This document shows, in pieces, positions 15,709-23,676 of a stretch of DNA of 55,709 nucleotides (position 1 is the stretch's first letter; each line of letters starts with the position of its first letter). Origin of the DNA: Nitrososphaerales archaeon (GTDB lineage Archaea > Thermoproteota > Nitrososphaeria > Nitrososphaerales > Gagatemarchaeaceae); contig JASHOZ010000051.1 of NCBI GenBank assembly GCA_030038395.1, positions 1 through 55,709 of the forward strand. Direction: 5' to 3'. Below the pieces are notes generated by a model. That model made no database searches. It saw only the letters and a program-made list of their open reading frames with translations, and had not been told where the DNA came from. A program made the translations under genes and the position numbers.

Positions 15709-16433
15709 CCGGCTTCAAGGGCATGATGGAGGCTTCGGCGGCGGAGAGACGAAGCAAGGTCGTCTTGGCGCTCGACCTCTGGGGCCCCTACGACAGCCGG
15801 CTCGCGCGTGCTGAGGCTGTGCTTCAGGCCACGATGGATGGCATCGCCGGCGTCAAGGTGAACCAGCACCTCCTACTCCCGTACGGTCTCCAGGGACTCA
15901 AGGGAGTCATCGACACATGCCGGAAAGAGAGGCTACCACTGATCGCCGACCTCAAGCTCAACGACATCGAGGCGACAAACCTGAACGCGGTGGAGTCGCT
16001 GATCGACTTCGGGTTCAACGCTGTGATTGTCAATCCGTTCGTCGGCAGGGACGAGGGGCTCGGCAAGGTCGTGGAGTGGGTCCACTCGCGGGGAGGAGGG
16101 GTCATCTTCTTGGTGTACATGAGCCACGCAGGCTCGCGAGAAGGGTTCGGGCTGCGCCTTCAAGGAGGGGAGCCAGTCTACAGGGTGTTCGCGGAGCGCG
16201 CTAGAGGCTGGGGAGCCGACGGAGTGGTCGTGTCCGCGAAGTCGATCGAGACCATCGCAGAGGTACGCGGCGTCGTGGGTAAGGACTGTCTGATTCTCTC
16301 ACCGGGCATCGGAGCGCAGGGAGGCAAGGCGGACACATGGGCGACATCGCAAGCCGACTTCATGATGGTGGGGAGAGCGATAACCGAGTCGGACAATCCT
16401 GCTGGTGCCTTACGCTCCCTGACCGAGCGATAG
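15705..16433 (+). CDS. pyrF: Orotidine-5'-phosphate decarboxylase
   Basis: A 242-residue OMP decarboxylase, the last step to UMP. The catalytic DxKxxD motif is DLKLNDIE, with VVLALDLW at the first strand, and VNPFVGRDEG and ILSPGIGAQGGKAD as the phosphate-binding regions. ATG 15705 overlaps the pyrD TGA as ATGA, so the three genes are tightly coupled. The C-terminal phosphate strand FMMVGRAIT is present. Length is normal for archaeal enzymes. Confidence 0.93.
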   Translation: MTGFKGMMEASAAERRSKVVLALDLWGPYDSRLARAEAVLQATMDGIAGVKVNQHLLLPYGLQGLKGVIDTCRKERLPLIADLKLNDIEATNLNAVESLIDFGFNAVIVNPFVGRDEGLGKVVEWVHSRGGGVIFLVYMSHAGSREGFGLRLQGGEPVYRVFAERARGWGADGVVVSAKSIETIAEVRGVVGKDCLILSPGIGAQGGKADTWATSQADFMMVGRAITESDNPAGALRSLTER

Positions 16434-16441
16434 GGCGGAAG

Positions 16442-16843
16442 TCAAGTTGACGGTCGGCTGGGTGCGGGCGGACTGCCCCGATAGAAGTCCCATGTCCTGC
16501 GCTGCTCTCCCTGGAGGTATCGACGCTCGGCCTCCGAAAGCCTTGGGTCCGTCGATCTAACTCGTGCCCTGCGTAGCGCCACCGGGAGCGTGCAGTCGCA
16601 GAAGTAGCCTCCACCAGGAAATCGTGTGTCCTTCCTGACTACGATTGCGGCGAATCCGGGGGCGCCCCGTTCGTGCTCCCGCCTGTCTATCTCGCTGATG
16701 ACAGACGAGAGCGTCATGCCGCGCGATAAATGGTATCTCTTCATGAGCTCGCCGTAAGTCACGACCGTTCTTCGGCCGGCCGCCCGTAGCATGTCAGCCC
16801 TTACGCGTGCAAGGCGTCTCCGTGGGAGTTTCTTGGTCCCCAC
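16442..16843 (-). CDS. Hypothetical basic protein
   Basis: A 133-residue Arg-rich protein. The region TVVTYGELMKRYHLSRGMTLSSVISEIDRRE looks like a small helical (winged-helix-like) segment. GFAAIVVRKDTRFPGGGYFCDC then suggests a beta hairpin with two close cysteines. I have seen this YGEL-RG-EIDRRE-VVRKD-PG arrangement in uncharacterised bacterial proteins but cannot name it. Start GTG 16843. It is convergent with pyrF (8 nt apart). Confidence 0.6.
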   Translation of the reverse strand: MGTKKLPRRRLARVRADMLRAAGRRTVVTYGELMKRYHLSRGMTLSSVISEIDRREHERGAPGFAAIVVRKDTRFPGGGYFCDCTLPVALRRARVRSTDPRLSEAERRYLQGEQRRTWDFYRGSPPAPSRPST

Positions 16844-16874
16844 GCCGCCAGTCTCCGCCGACCAGAGCCAGAGC

Positions 16875-17387
16875 CTACGAGTCTAGGCTCTTAGCGACCT
16901 TGAACTGGTCGCCGACTATCGACCGCATGTTGAGCAGCCCGAACGGCTTTCCGTTGTCGGTGACGAAGAGCGTCCTGATGCGGTGCTTCGCCATCAGTCT
17001 GACGGCTTCCGCGAGGGGGGTGTCGGCGGTCACGGAGATCATCGGCGAGGTCATGATCTTTCTCACGGCAATCGTCGAGGAGAGCAGGTCGTCGGCGGCT
17101 ATCCTGTTCAGGATGTCGCGCTCGGTCAGGATTCCTTTCACTTCGCCCTGTATCAGCACCAGGACATTCCCCACGTGCTTGTCCCTCATCTCCCTCGCCG
17201 CCTTGAGCACAGATTCGTTCGCGTCGATCGTGAGCGGATCGGTTTTCACGAAGTTCCTTACCGTGGTTACGTTCGGCTCGGCAGCCTCCAGCCAGAATGT
17301 TAGGGAGTAGTGACAGTTGGGGCACTCGTCAGGCGTCACGTCGCCTTCGAATGTCTGGCCACAACGATAGCACTCCCACTTGGGCAT
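16875..17387 (-). CDS. Rubredoxin-like zinc ribbon with paired CBS domains
   Basis: A 170-residue protein. Residues 1-30 form a zinc ribbon (ECYRCGQTFEGDVTPDECPNC). Residues about 43-165 are two CBS motifs (FVKTDPLTIDANESVLKAAREM through GILTERDILNRI, and IMTSPMISVTADTPLAEAVRLM through GLLNMRSIV). A CBS pair usually binds adenosyl nucleotides as an energy or ligand sensor; the zinc ribbon may contact nucleic acid or protein. A TATA box at 17411-17419 is about 28 nt from ATG 17387, so the mRNA is leaderless. A CBS-only paralogue lies at 36809. Confidence 0.85.
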   Translation of the reverse strand: MPKWECYRCGQTFEGDVTPDECPNCHYSLTFWLEAAEPNVTTVRNFVKTDPLTIDANESVLKAAREMRDKHVGNVLVLIQGEVKGILTERDILNRIAADDLLSSTIAVRKIMTSPMISVTADTPLAEAVRLMAKHRIRTLFVTDNGKPFGLLNMRSIVGDQFKVAKSLDS

Positions 17388-17410
17388 ATCTTCTGAAAGG
17401 GGCTTCGTAG

Positions 17411-17419
17411 TATATTAAC
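17411..17419 (-). promoter_or_regulatory. TATA box for the zinc-ribbon/CBS gene
   Basis: GTTAATATA on the minus strand, centred about 28 nt from ATG 17387. Confidence 0.6.
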
Positions 17420-17474
17420 AGAACGTGAGGAGTCGGGAACTCAGCTAGGCGGTAGTCACTTCATGGGGGCGACT

Positions 17475-17747
17475 CTACTGGCTGGAGTCGGCCTTCTGGG
17501 ACTGCGCGATTAGCATTCGCGCTCTCTGCTGGCATCGTGCAGCCGTGTCCGCGTAGTACTTCCAGGCCGTATAGCTTTCTTCCACTTTGGCCAAGAGTAG
17601 CAGGATGTCGGCAGCCTGGAGGTACTTGGAGATGGCCGCCTCTGGCCGCCCACCCGTCTCGTCTGCGCCAGCATCAGACATCAGTTGCCCGGAGTACCAC
17701 CTAAGCTTTTGAGCTCTGGACATCTGGGGCTTCGCCGCTTCCTGCAT
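17475..17747 (-). CDS. Stand-alone MIT-like helical-bundle protein
   Basis: A 90-residue protein. After a short N-terminus, GRPEAAISKYLQAADILLLL and the C-terminal YYADTAARCQQRARMLIAQ give the pattern of MIT domains (a three-helix bundle with A-I-x-x-Y-x-x-A and a closing R-x-x-x-L helix). These occur at the N-terminus of Vps4/CdvC ATPases and bind ESCRT-III tails. No AAA domain is attached. TATA-like TATAAA (17793-17798, minus) places initiation near 17768, so ATG 17747 or TTG 17774 is the start. TPR-like helices are an alternative reading. Confidence 0.6.
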   Translation of the reverse strand: MQEAAKPQMSRAQKLRWYSGQLMSDAGADETGGRPEAAISKYLQAADILLLLAKVEESYTAWKYYADTAARCQQRARMLIAQSQKADSSQ

Positions 17748-17792
17748 CTGGGTCGTCCTGAACGCGACCGGCAAAAGACATGTGTGTCGCAT

Positions 17793-17798
17793 TTTATA
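17793..17798 (-). promoter_or_regulatory. TATA box for the MIT-like gene
   Basis: TATAAA on the minus strand. Initiation is predicted near 17768, which rules out the longer frame beginning at 17837. Confidence 0.5.
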
Positions 17799-17856
17799 GA
17801 CGAAACCGACAACGGCGTGATTGGCCAGACGCGGCACATCCCCCCGAGTTTGGGCG

Positions 17857-18486
17857 CTAGGTGGACTGCTTCGCTCCGCACTTCGGGCAGAATGCAGCTG
17901 ATTGGGACATCTGGGTACCGCAGTACGCGCACGCCCTCATCCCGGGAGGAGCGGGAGCGGCCGCTGATGGAGGCGGAGCGGGTCCTGCCATGGCCACTCG
18001 GCTGTCGTTGATTGAGAAGAATGCGATTATCTGGAAGATCGCCGCGATGAAGAGGACAATGAAGCCTACGAAGATGACGACCAGAATCGCGCCGACGAAG
18101 TAGAGTGTGCCTGCGGTGCGGAACGAGCCGATGCTCAGCCTCTCCCCCATCTTTCGGTACGCCCGCCGAATGAAGATCGAGGAGACTATCAGCGCGAGCC
18201 AGGCGACAAGGAGCCCGACGACGAGCCCGGCCACGGCGGAGGCGCTCAGCGTGAACGCGCCGAAGATCAGCCCCGAGTATATGATGAAGGCAGCAGCCGC
18301 CACCCCGACGATGCCTGCGATTACCGCGTAGAGCATGTCGTCGAAGATGGACTTGTCGCCGAGTTCGTCCGACACATACTTGCTCGCGACGAGGATCAGT
18401 ATGTAGCCGACGATGTTGACTCCGGGAATTAGAAGTAGAATTGAGCCGACTCCGCCGAGAATCTTGGCGTCCCCGAGTCTTCCCAT
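17857..18486 (-). CDS. DUF996 membrane protein with C-terminal zinc ribbon
   Basis: A 209-residue archaeal DUF996 protein. The family start LGGVGSILLLIPGVNIVGYILILVA is followed by KYVSDELGDKSIFDDMLYAVI. Four to five hydrophobic helices lead to a Pro/Ala-rich linker and a CAYCG-CPKCG zinc ribbon exposed at the C-terminus. Function unknown. The MIT-like gene lies 109 nt downstream on the same strand. TTATAA near 18515-18520 could serve as its promoter (about 32 nt from the ATG). Confidence 0.85.
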   Translation of the reverse strand: MGRLGDAKILGGVGSILLLIPGVNIVGYILILVASKYVSDELGDKSIFDDMLYAVIAGIVGVAAAAFIIYSGLIFGAFTLSASAVAGLVVGLLVAWLALIVSSIFIRRAYRKMGERLSIGSFRTAGTLYFVGAILVVIFVGFIVLFIAAIFQIIAFFSINDSRVAMAGPAPPPSAAAPAPPGMRACAYCGTQMSQSAAFCPKCGAKQST

Positions 18487-18601
18487 TCTCGCCCTCCCGA
18501 CATTGAAGAGTCGCCTTATAACTCAATGTCCTGCGATGCCGAACGAACTGGGAAGTTACTCCCAGTGGTTTTTTAAGGCGGCAACGAGGTTTCCGTCGCT
18601 C

Positions 18602-19234
18602 GTGTACGAAGCGCGGCGAGAGCCGGAGTCGTCGACCGAGCCTCCCTATGGCGAGATGAGCGGGAGAGATGCAGAGATTGTCCGGGCTATCGAAGATGAG
18701 GGGGTAGCCGTCTTCACGTTCGACGGACTGCGAAGAGTGACCGGCTCCCATCCCGAGACGCTGTCTAGAGCGCTCGACCGTCTCGAAGCAGACGGCCTCG
18801 TCGTCAGGTCACCCGAGGGATACAGCGCGACGAGCAAGTCGAAGGCCGCGGTCAGGCATGACGCAGGACGGGGGCCAGCGCGAAGCGTCCCCATACTCTT
18901 CACGTTCCTTCCGTACGCGACGAGCCTCGGCACGGTCGTTGCAGCCCTGAAGGGGAAATGGTTCGGGAAGATGCGCTGGTTCGGGATGTCCGAAGGGGCT
19001 GCGCGCGCGGTGATGAAGTGGGTCTCTGACGACGGGCAGGCAATCTTGGAAGCGAGCCTATCGCCAGGCGAGCTCCACATCGAAGCGCGGATTACGAAGG
19101 ACTCCGAGCTCCCAGGGGCAATTCTGGCGGCTCACCAGCTCGTGGGTAGAATCTCGCAGCTCTACGCCGGAAGCAGACCGGCAACGCGACATGCCCCGGT
19201 GAGGGTAGGCTACTTCATGCCTCTCGCAATGTGA
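18602..19234 (+). CDS. Winged-helix transcriptional regulator
   Basis: About 210 residues from GTG 18602. Residues about 18-75 form a winged helix (DAEIVRAIEDEGVAVFTFDGLRRV, HPETLSRALDRLEADGLVVRSPEGY). A C-terminal domain of about 120 residues, with FTFLPYATSLGTVVAALKGKWFG and beta strands, is unfamiliar and may bind a ligand. GGTTTTTTAAGG at about 18567-18578 centres 29 nt before GTG 18602. ATG 18536 is an in-frame alternative that would add 22 residues and then lie upstream of this promoter. Target unknown. Confidence 0.65.
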   Translation: MYEARREPESSTEPPYGEMSGRDAEIVRAIEDEGVAVFTFDGLRRVTGSHPETLSRALDRLEADGLVVRSPEGYSATSKSKAAVRHDAGRGPARSVPILFTFLPYATSLGTVVAALKGKWFGKMRWFGMSEGAARAVMKWVSDDGQAILEASLSPGELHIEARITKDSELPGAILAAHQLVGRISQLYAGSRPATRHAPVRVGYFMPLAM

Positions 19235-19302
19235 GCCGCTAACCTCGGACCCGCTCAACAATAACACGTAGTTCTGAACCTCACGCAGGTGAATGTATCA
19301 GA

Positions 19303-20220
19303 ATGACGTATGCAAACAACACGGAGCTGCTACAGTCAATCTCAAACGCTGTGGCTGAGCTCGCTGAACGGACCGCGCCATCGGTGGTGCACATAGGGTC
19401 AGGGGGGAACTCGGGGACGGGCATCGTGTGGGACCGCGAGGGGCATGTGGTGACCGCCAGCCACGTGGTGGGCGACGCCAGGTCTGTAGACCTCCGGCTT
19501 AGCGACGGCAGGAACCTTGAGGCAGAGGTCCGGGGGAAGGATAGGTACACGGACATCGCGTTGCTGAAGACACCCCAGTCGGCCGGGGTTCCAATCGCGA
19601 GAGAACAGGGCAGTGCGAAGGTAGGCCAGTTCGCGCTAGCGCTCGCCGATGTATTCGGCAACGGCGTGTCGGTGACTTCCGGCATAGTGACAAGTAGCGG
19701 CAGAAGCGTTCGTGGCTGGTTCGGCGCTGCGGTGGAAGGAGCCATCATCACAGACGCGAAGCTGAACCCAGGCTACTCCGGTGGACCACTGATTGATGCG
19801 ACCGGCAAGCTGCTCGGTATGAACATCGCCCAGTTTGCTGGGAGAGGTGTCGCAGTCCCCGAAGCGACACTAGAGGAAGTCGTCGGAAGCCTCGCGAAGG
19901 ACGGGCGGATCAAGAAGGGGTTCCTCGGTGTCATCGTCGAGCCTATCGAACTGCCGGCTGAACTGGCGCATCGCGAGGACGTCGGTCAGGAGACTGGCCT
20001 TCTGGTAAGGCTCGTCGAACCAAAGTCGCCTGCGAGGCGCGCCGGCGTTGCGATGGGGGACATCGTCCTGAAGCTCGGAGACTCCCGGACGACCGGATGG
20101 CAAGACCTCCACAAGGCGCTGTCAGCCGACTCCGTAGGAAGGACACTCAGCCTGTGGGTCCTCAGGGGCGAGCGACTCGCCGAGTTCAAGGTGCAACCAG
20201 AGGAGGCGAGGGAACACTGA
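19303..20220 (+). CDS. HtrA/DegP-like serine protease, cytosolic form
   Basis: A 305-residue trypsin-fold protease with one PDZ domain. The catalytic triad is visible: His54 in TASHVVG, Asp84 in YTDIALLK and Ser159 in NPGYSGGPL (usual GNSGGP, here with Tyr). The PDZ domain spans about 205-300 (GFLGVIVEP, GLLVRLVEPKSPARRAGVAMGDIVLKLG). No signal peptide or transmembrane anchor is present, unlike most HtrA proteins, so it should act in the cytosol on misfolded proteins. ATG 19303 has CAGGTGA about 11 nt upstream. Confidence 0.88.
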   Translation: MTYANNTELLQSISNAVAELAERTAPSVVHIGSGGNSGTGIVWDREGHVVTASHVVGDARSVDLRLSDGRNLEAEVRGKDRYTDIALLKTPQSAGVPIAREQGSAKVGQFALALADVFGNGVSVTSGIVTSSGRSVRGWFGAAVEGAIITDAKLNPGYSGGPLIDATGKLLGMNIAQFAGRGVAVPEATLEEVVGSLAKDGRIKKGFLGVIVEPIELPAELAHREDVGQETGLLVRLVEPKSPARRAGVAMGDIVLKLGDSRTTGWQDLHKALSADSVGRTLSLWVLRGERLAEFKVQPEEAREH

Positions 20221-20348
20221 GTACCCCTTCGGCCTCCTTCCCTCACGAGCCAGGATTCCCTGAGCCGCAGAGGCCGCGTGACCCCCTGCCGCCGCTTCAG
20301 CCACCACCGTAACGTCGGTGTCGAGGCCACCGAGCCGCCGGCGGAGCA

Positions 20349-21542
20349 TCATCGATGGAAGAAGGCGTCCATCCTTGCGGCCGCATCCGCCAGAGTGGAG
20401 TCCTTCTTCGAATAGCTGAACCGTACGAACCTCCTGCCTTCGCTGGGTCGCAAGTAGAAGCCTGAACCCGGGACTACCGCGACCTTGCCCTCAATCGTCA
20501 TCCAGTTCGCGAACTCGACTTCGGACAGGCTGCTCAGGTTGCCGAAGTCTGCGAAGATGTAGTATGATCCTTCGGGCACGAAGAACTCGAAACCCATGCG
20601 GCTGAGCCTCCTCACCATGAAGTCTCTCTTCTTTTGATAGGAAGCGGCCAGCTGAGTGTAATACGAGTGTGGGAGCAAGAGGGCTTGCGCGGCGGCCTCC
20701 TGCAAGGGTGTCGGGGCACAGACGGTCATGTAGTCGTGCACCTTCCTTATCGCTTCTGTCAACACATGGTCTGCTATAGTATAGCCCACCCTCCACCCCG
20801 TGACCGTGTAGGTCTTCGATATCCCGGAAATCGTGACGGTCCTGCCAGACATGTCGCCAAGCGTCGCGATGCTGACGTGCTCCCGGCCGTCGTATAGGAT
20901 GTGCTCATAGATTTCGTCCGTAACCGCGACTGCGCCGAAGTCCTCGCACAGGTCGGCGATTACCCTGAGATCTTCCTTCCTGAAGACCTTCCCCGTCGGA
21001 TTGTGAGGGGTGTTGACCAGGATCAGCTTGGTCCTCCTGTTGAAGGCGCCCTTCAAGGCCTCCTCGTCGATCGCGAAGCCATCCCCAAGTGCGAGCGGTC
21101 GCGGCTTCGCCCCGGCCAGGATGGCTGATGGCGCGTAGTTCTCGTATGCCGGCTCCAGGATTACTACCTCGTCTCCCCTGTCAGCCAGGGCCATCACGGT
21201 CGCCATCATCGCCTCCGTCGAGCCGCAGGTCACGGTGATGTCCTTGTCTTGGTCGGCCTGAATCCCGTTGAACCAGGCAGCCTTCTCTGCAATCGCCTTC
21301 CGCAGCTTCGGCGAGCCCCAAGTGACAGAGTACTGATTGAAGTCGCCCCGGATGGCAGCCAGCGCAGCTTCCTTCACCGCGCGCGGAGCTGCAAAGTCGG
21401 GGAAGCCTTGGGCGAGGTTGATGGCTCCGTGCGCGTTGGCGAGCCTCGTCATCTCCCTGATGAGAGACTCGGAGAGCTCGGCTGTCTTCCTTCCGACGCT
21501 ACTCTTCGCTGCTCTACCCTTCAATCCCGCGGGAGCCCCCAC
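20349..21542 (-). CDS. PLP-dependent class I/II aminotransferase
   Basis: A 397-residue fold-type I aminotransferase. The PLP lysine is Lys243 in SGISKTYTVTGWR. Other PLP/carboxylate contacts are Asn181 (NTPHNPTG), Asp209 and Tyr212 (TDEIYEH) and Arg251. The N-terminal INLAQGFPDFAAP is typical of the kynurenine/methionine/aspartate aminotransferase subgroup; the amino donor is not determinable. Start GTG 21542 overlaps the sugar-isomerase 3' end by 29 nt. TTG 21524 is an alternative and removes six residues. Confidence 0.9.
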   Translation of the reverse strand: MGAPAGLKGRAAKSSVGRKTAELSESLIREMTRLANAHGAINLAQGFPDFAAPRAVKEAALAAIRGDFNQYSVTWGSPKLRKAIAEKAAWFNGIQADQDKDITVTCGSTEAMMATVMALADRGDEVVILEPAYENYAPSAILAGAKPRPLALGDGFAIDEEALKGAFNRRTKLILVNTPHNPTGKVFRKEDLRVIADLCEDFGAVAVTDEIYEHILYDGREHVSIATLGDMSGRTVTISGISKTYTVTGWRVGYTIADHVLTEAIRKVHDYMTVCAPTPLQEAAAQALLLPHSYYTQLAASYQKKRDFMVRRLSRMGFEFFVPEGSYYIFADFGNLSSLSEVEFANWMTIEGKVAVVPGSGFYLRPSEGRRFVRFSYSKKDSTLADAAARMDAFFHR

Positions 21543-22335
21543 TGAAGTGCGATTTCAGCCTGGAGGCGGCAGCGACGACCTGGTCTTGCGAGTACTTGTG
21601 AGGATTTAGCTCGAGGCAGACGAACATCTCGCTCCCCTCGATTCGTTCGAACAGCTTCTGAAGCTTCACCGTCCCCTCGCCGGGGATTAGGTGGTCGTCG
21701 CTAGACCCTGAGTTGTCGCTCAGGTGGATTTCGGCGAGCCTCTCGCCGCCGAGCTCTGCGAACGCCAGCGGGTCTGTGCCGCTGACGTGGGCGTGACCGG
21801 TGTCCAGGGTGATCCTCGTGTCTTCCACCGCGTCGACTATCCTTTGCAGGGAGTCGGGAGTGGACGCCAACGGGTAATGATACATGTCGAAGCTCTTTGC
21901 CTGGTTCTCGACGCTGATCGCCAGCCGACCCCTCCCCGCCCTCACCATGCGATTAATTGTCTGCGAGGCGTTCTCTGCAGACTTCGGCACGAGTGCCTGG
22001 TTGTGGACGTTCCCTGGATGGACAGTTATCATCACCGCGCCGATTTCTGCGCCGAATTCTACGAACTTCTCCAGAGTCTCAGCGACTGCCCCTCTCACGG
22101 GCTGGAACGGGGAGGCGAGGTTGAGATCGGTGAATGGAGCGTGGAGCGTTACGGTCATGTCGTAGGAGGACAGGGCATCCCCAAGCCGCCCTCTGTCGAC
22201 CCAGTCATGGTAGGCGTGTGGGACCTCCCCCCAGAGCTCTATGTAGTCGAATCCCGCATCCCCGATGGCCTTGATGGCTACGTCGACATCGAGTTGGAGG
22301 AGCGACCAGGTGCTTATCCCGAATTTCACTGTCAC
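21514..22335 (-). CDS. Sugar-phosphate isomerase/epimerase (AP-endonuclease-2 TIM barrel)
   Basis: A 273-residue TIM-barrel protein of the xylose-isomerase-like family: KFGISTWSLLQLD, GFDYIELWGE, TLHAPFTDLNLASP, ITVHPGNV, LAISVENQA, ITLDTGHAHVSG, EIHLSDNSGSSDDHLIPGEGTV and FVCLELNP. The conserved His and Glu/Asp residues form the divalent-metal site of this fold. Related enzymes include hydroxypyruvate isomerases, sugar epimerases and endonuclease IV. Lacking Nfo-specific elements, this is more likely a sugar enzyme. It overlaps the downstream aminotransferase, so both are probably made from one mRNA. Confidence 0.85.
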   Translation of the reverse strand: MTVKFGISTWSLLQLDVDVAIKAIGDAGFDYIELWGEVPHAYHDWVDRGRLGDALSSYDMTVTLHAPFTDLNLASPFQPVRGAVAETLEKFVEFGAEIGAVMITVHPGNVHNQALVPKSAENASQTINRMVRAGRGRLAISVENQAKSFDMYHYPLASTPDSLQRIVDAVEDTRITLDTGHAHVSGTDPLAFAELGGERLAEIHLSDNSGSSDDHLIPGEGTVKLQKLFERIEGSEMFVCLELNPHKYSQDQVVAAASRLKSHFSGGSRGIEG

Positions 22336-22373
22336 TCACGCCAATTCCATGAAGCTGCTCACTTCGGCGGCGG

Positions 22374-22793
22374 CTATGAGTTGGGGGAACTCTGCGCCGC
22401 CCTGAGCCTCTTTACGAGTTCCTTCAGCATTCCGACTGCGAGCTCTGGATGCACCTTCAACAGGGAGGCGAAAGACCATGAGGTGATTGCCCAGCATCGG
22501 GTGGGTCGTACGGCCACGACGTCGGCAGACCTTGGCATGTCGTCTATCAACGACATCTCGCCAAAGAACTGGCCTTTCGATAGCGTCGCGACCGCTTTTC
22601 CACTCTTGCGGACTTCAGCCGAGCCGTCGAGGACGAGAAAGAAACCTACCCCGGAAGCGCCCTCGCTGACGATCGTGTCGCCCTCCTTGAACGCCATCTC
22701 CTTCCCCTGAGCGAGAAGCGCCTTCGTCGTCTTCGAGTCTAGGCCTCTAAAGAATGGGACGGAACTGAGCAGTGAACCGGTATCGGAAGACAT
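22374..22793 (-). CDS. Single-domain cyclic-nucleotide-binding protein
   Basis: A 139-residue CRP-type cNMP-binding domain without a DNA-binding domain. Beta-barrel strands are present (FKEGDTIVSEGASGVGFFLVLDGSAEV). The phosphate-binding cassette is GQFFGEMSLIDDMPRSADVVA, with the Glu and the Arg-Ser-Ala that hold the ribose and phosphate in CRP and PKA. A C-terminal helix (ELAVGMLKELVKRLRAA) ends the protein, so output must pass through a partner. TATA-like GTTTAAAT at 22824-22831 (minus) puts initiation within about 7 nt of the ATG. The isomerase gene follows 38 nt downstream. A paralogue lies at 47999 beside an adenylate cyclase. Confidence 0.9.
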   Translation of the reverse strand: MSSDTGSLLSSVPFFRGLDSKTTKALLAQGKEMAFKEGDTIVSEGASGVGFFLVLDGSAEVRKSGKAVATLSKGQFFGEMSLIDDMPRSADVVAVRPTRCWAITSWSFASLLKVHPELAVGMLKELVKRLRAAQSSPNS

Positions 22794-22823
22794 CGTTACC
22801 TGTGGTCACGCCCTTCATATCCG

Positions 22824-22831
22824 ATTTAAAC
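22824..22831 (-). promoter_or_regulatory. TATA box for the cNMP-binding gene at 22374
   Basis: GTTTAAAT on the minus strand, 30-35 nt from ATG 22793; probably also drives the isomerase and aminotransferase genes. Confidence 0.55.
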
Positions 22832-22843
22832 CCACCGACTCTC

Positions 22844-23479
22844 TCATCTAATTGGACAACGCGGAGTCCGAGTGCTCGAAGGCCCGAAGGGCTGATGGAG
22901 ACGCCGCCGAAGATAACGATCAGTCTCGGGGCGGTTTGTACGATGTTCAACGTCCGGATACTTTAGTCCTACTTTGGCCATCGGCCTCAGCGCCACCTTC
23001 TTCCTCGGCCCCAGCGACACGACGGCCCTTTCGTAAGCCGACCAGCTCACGCCCAACTTCCGCGCCACTATCTTCTCAATCGCGGTCGCGAACTCGTGCT
23101 CGTCTCTATACGGCGCCCTCGGGTCGTCGCCGGGCTCTGCGTCGACGGCATGCAGGTTCATGCGCCTCTCTTCCTCGTAAGCCATGTCGAAGGCGACGAC
23201 CTCACTGTCCGAGATGCCGCTCTTCTTGCACAGCTCGTACTCCACCAGTTCGTGAAGTGCAACGAGGAACATATATCTCTGGTCCTTCATCCTGCTGACC
23301 CTGATCTCAGTCGGCTTACCCGGAACCCAGTCGCCTACAGTCTCGTACCTCTGCCTGCCGTGAGGAACCTGCGAGATTACGAACTCTGCCTTCGGGGCGA
23401 CCTTTTCGAGGCGCCCCAGAGACCAGCGCCGCGAGTCTCCAATCCGAGAACGGTTCACTCTTGTGACGCGCCTCATCAT
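22844..23479 (-). CDS. Uncharacterised protein with HELVE motif
   Basis: About 211 residues. The core RYETVGDW, EIRVSRMKDQRYMFLVALHELVEYELCKK, VVAFDMAYEEER, EPGDDPRAPYRDEHEFATAIEK and LGVSWSAYERAV corresponds closely to an uncharacterised family of short bacterial and phage proteins. HELVE followed by FD and a His-Glu-Phe resembles a metal site, though it is not a canonical HExxH. The basic N-terminus is additional, and the C-terminal Arg/Pro-rich tail (after about residue 170) looks low-complexity. The start is uncertain (ATG 23479 or 23476, or TTG 23503). Possible horizontal origin. Confidence 0.65.
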   Translation of the reverse strand: MMRRVTRVNRSRIGDSRRWSLGRLEKVAPKAEFVISQVPHGRQRYETVGDWVPGKPTEIRVSRMKDQRYMFLVALHELVEYELCKKSGISDSEVVAFDMAYEEERRMNLHAVDAEPGDDPRAPYRDEHEFATAIEKIVARKLGVSWSAYERAVVSLGPRKKVALRPMAKVGLKYPDVEHRTNRPETDRYLRRRLHQPFGPSSTRTPRCPIR

Positions 23480-23676
23480 CGCTCTCGAAGGAGGACGCGG
23501 CAAAATTCGCTAAGGGCTAAGCTGTCTAAAGACCGCATCTCTTTGGTGAAGCGTTATTGAGCGAACCGCTGGGGCGCCTGCGTCCACGAGGGCGCTCCGA
23601 GGTCACTATGGGACAGGGCGCGATCTTGGTGACGAAGCGCGGCCTCTGGAGGCGGTCCAGGGGACCATCGTCCCTC

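Noticed and set aside
19272-19303. TTCTGA-N20-TCAGAA inverted repeat before the HtrA gene as an operator
   Set aside because: Six-base arms with a long spacer occur by chance often, and there is no clear TATA box to relate it to.
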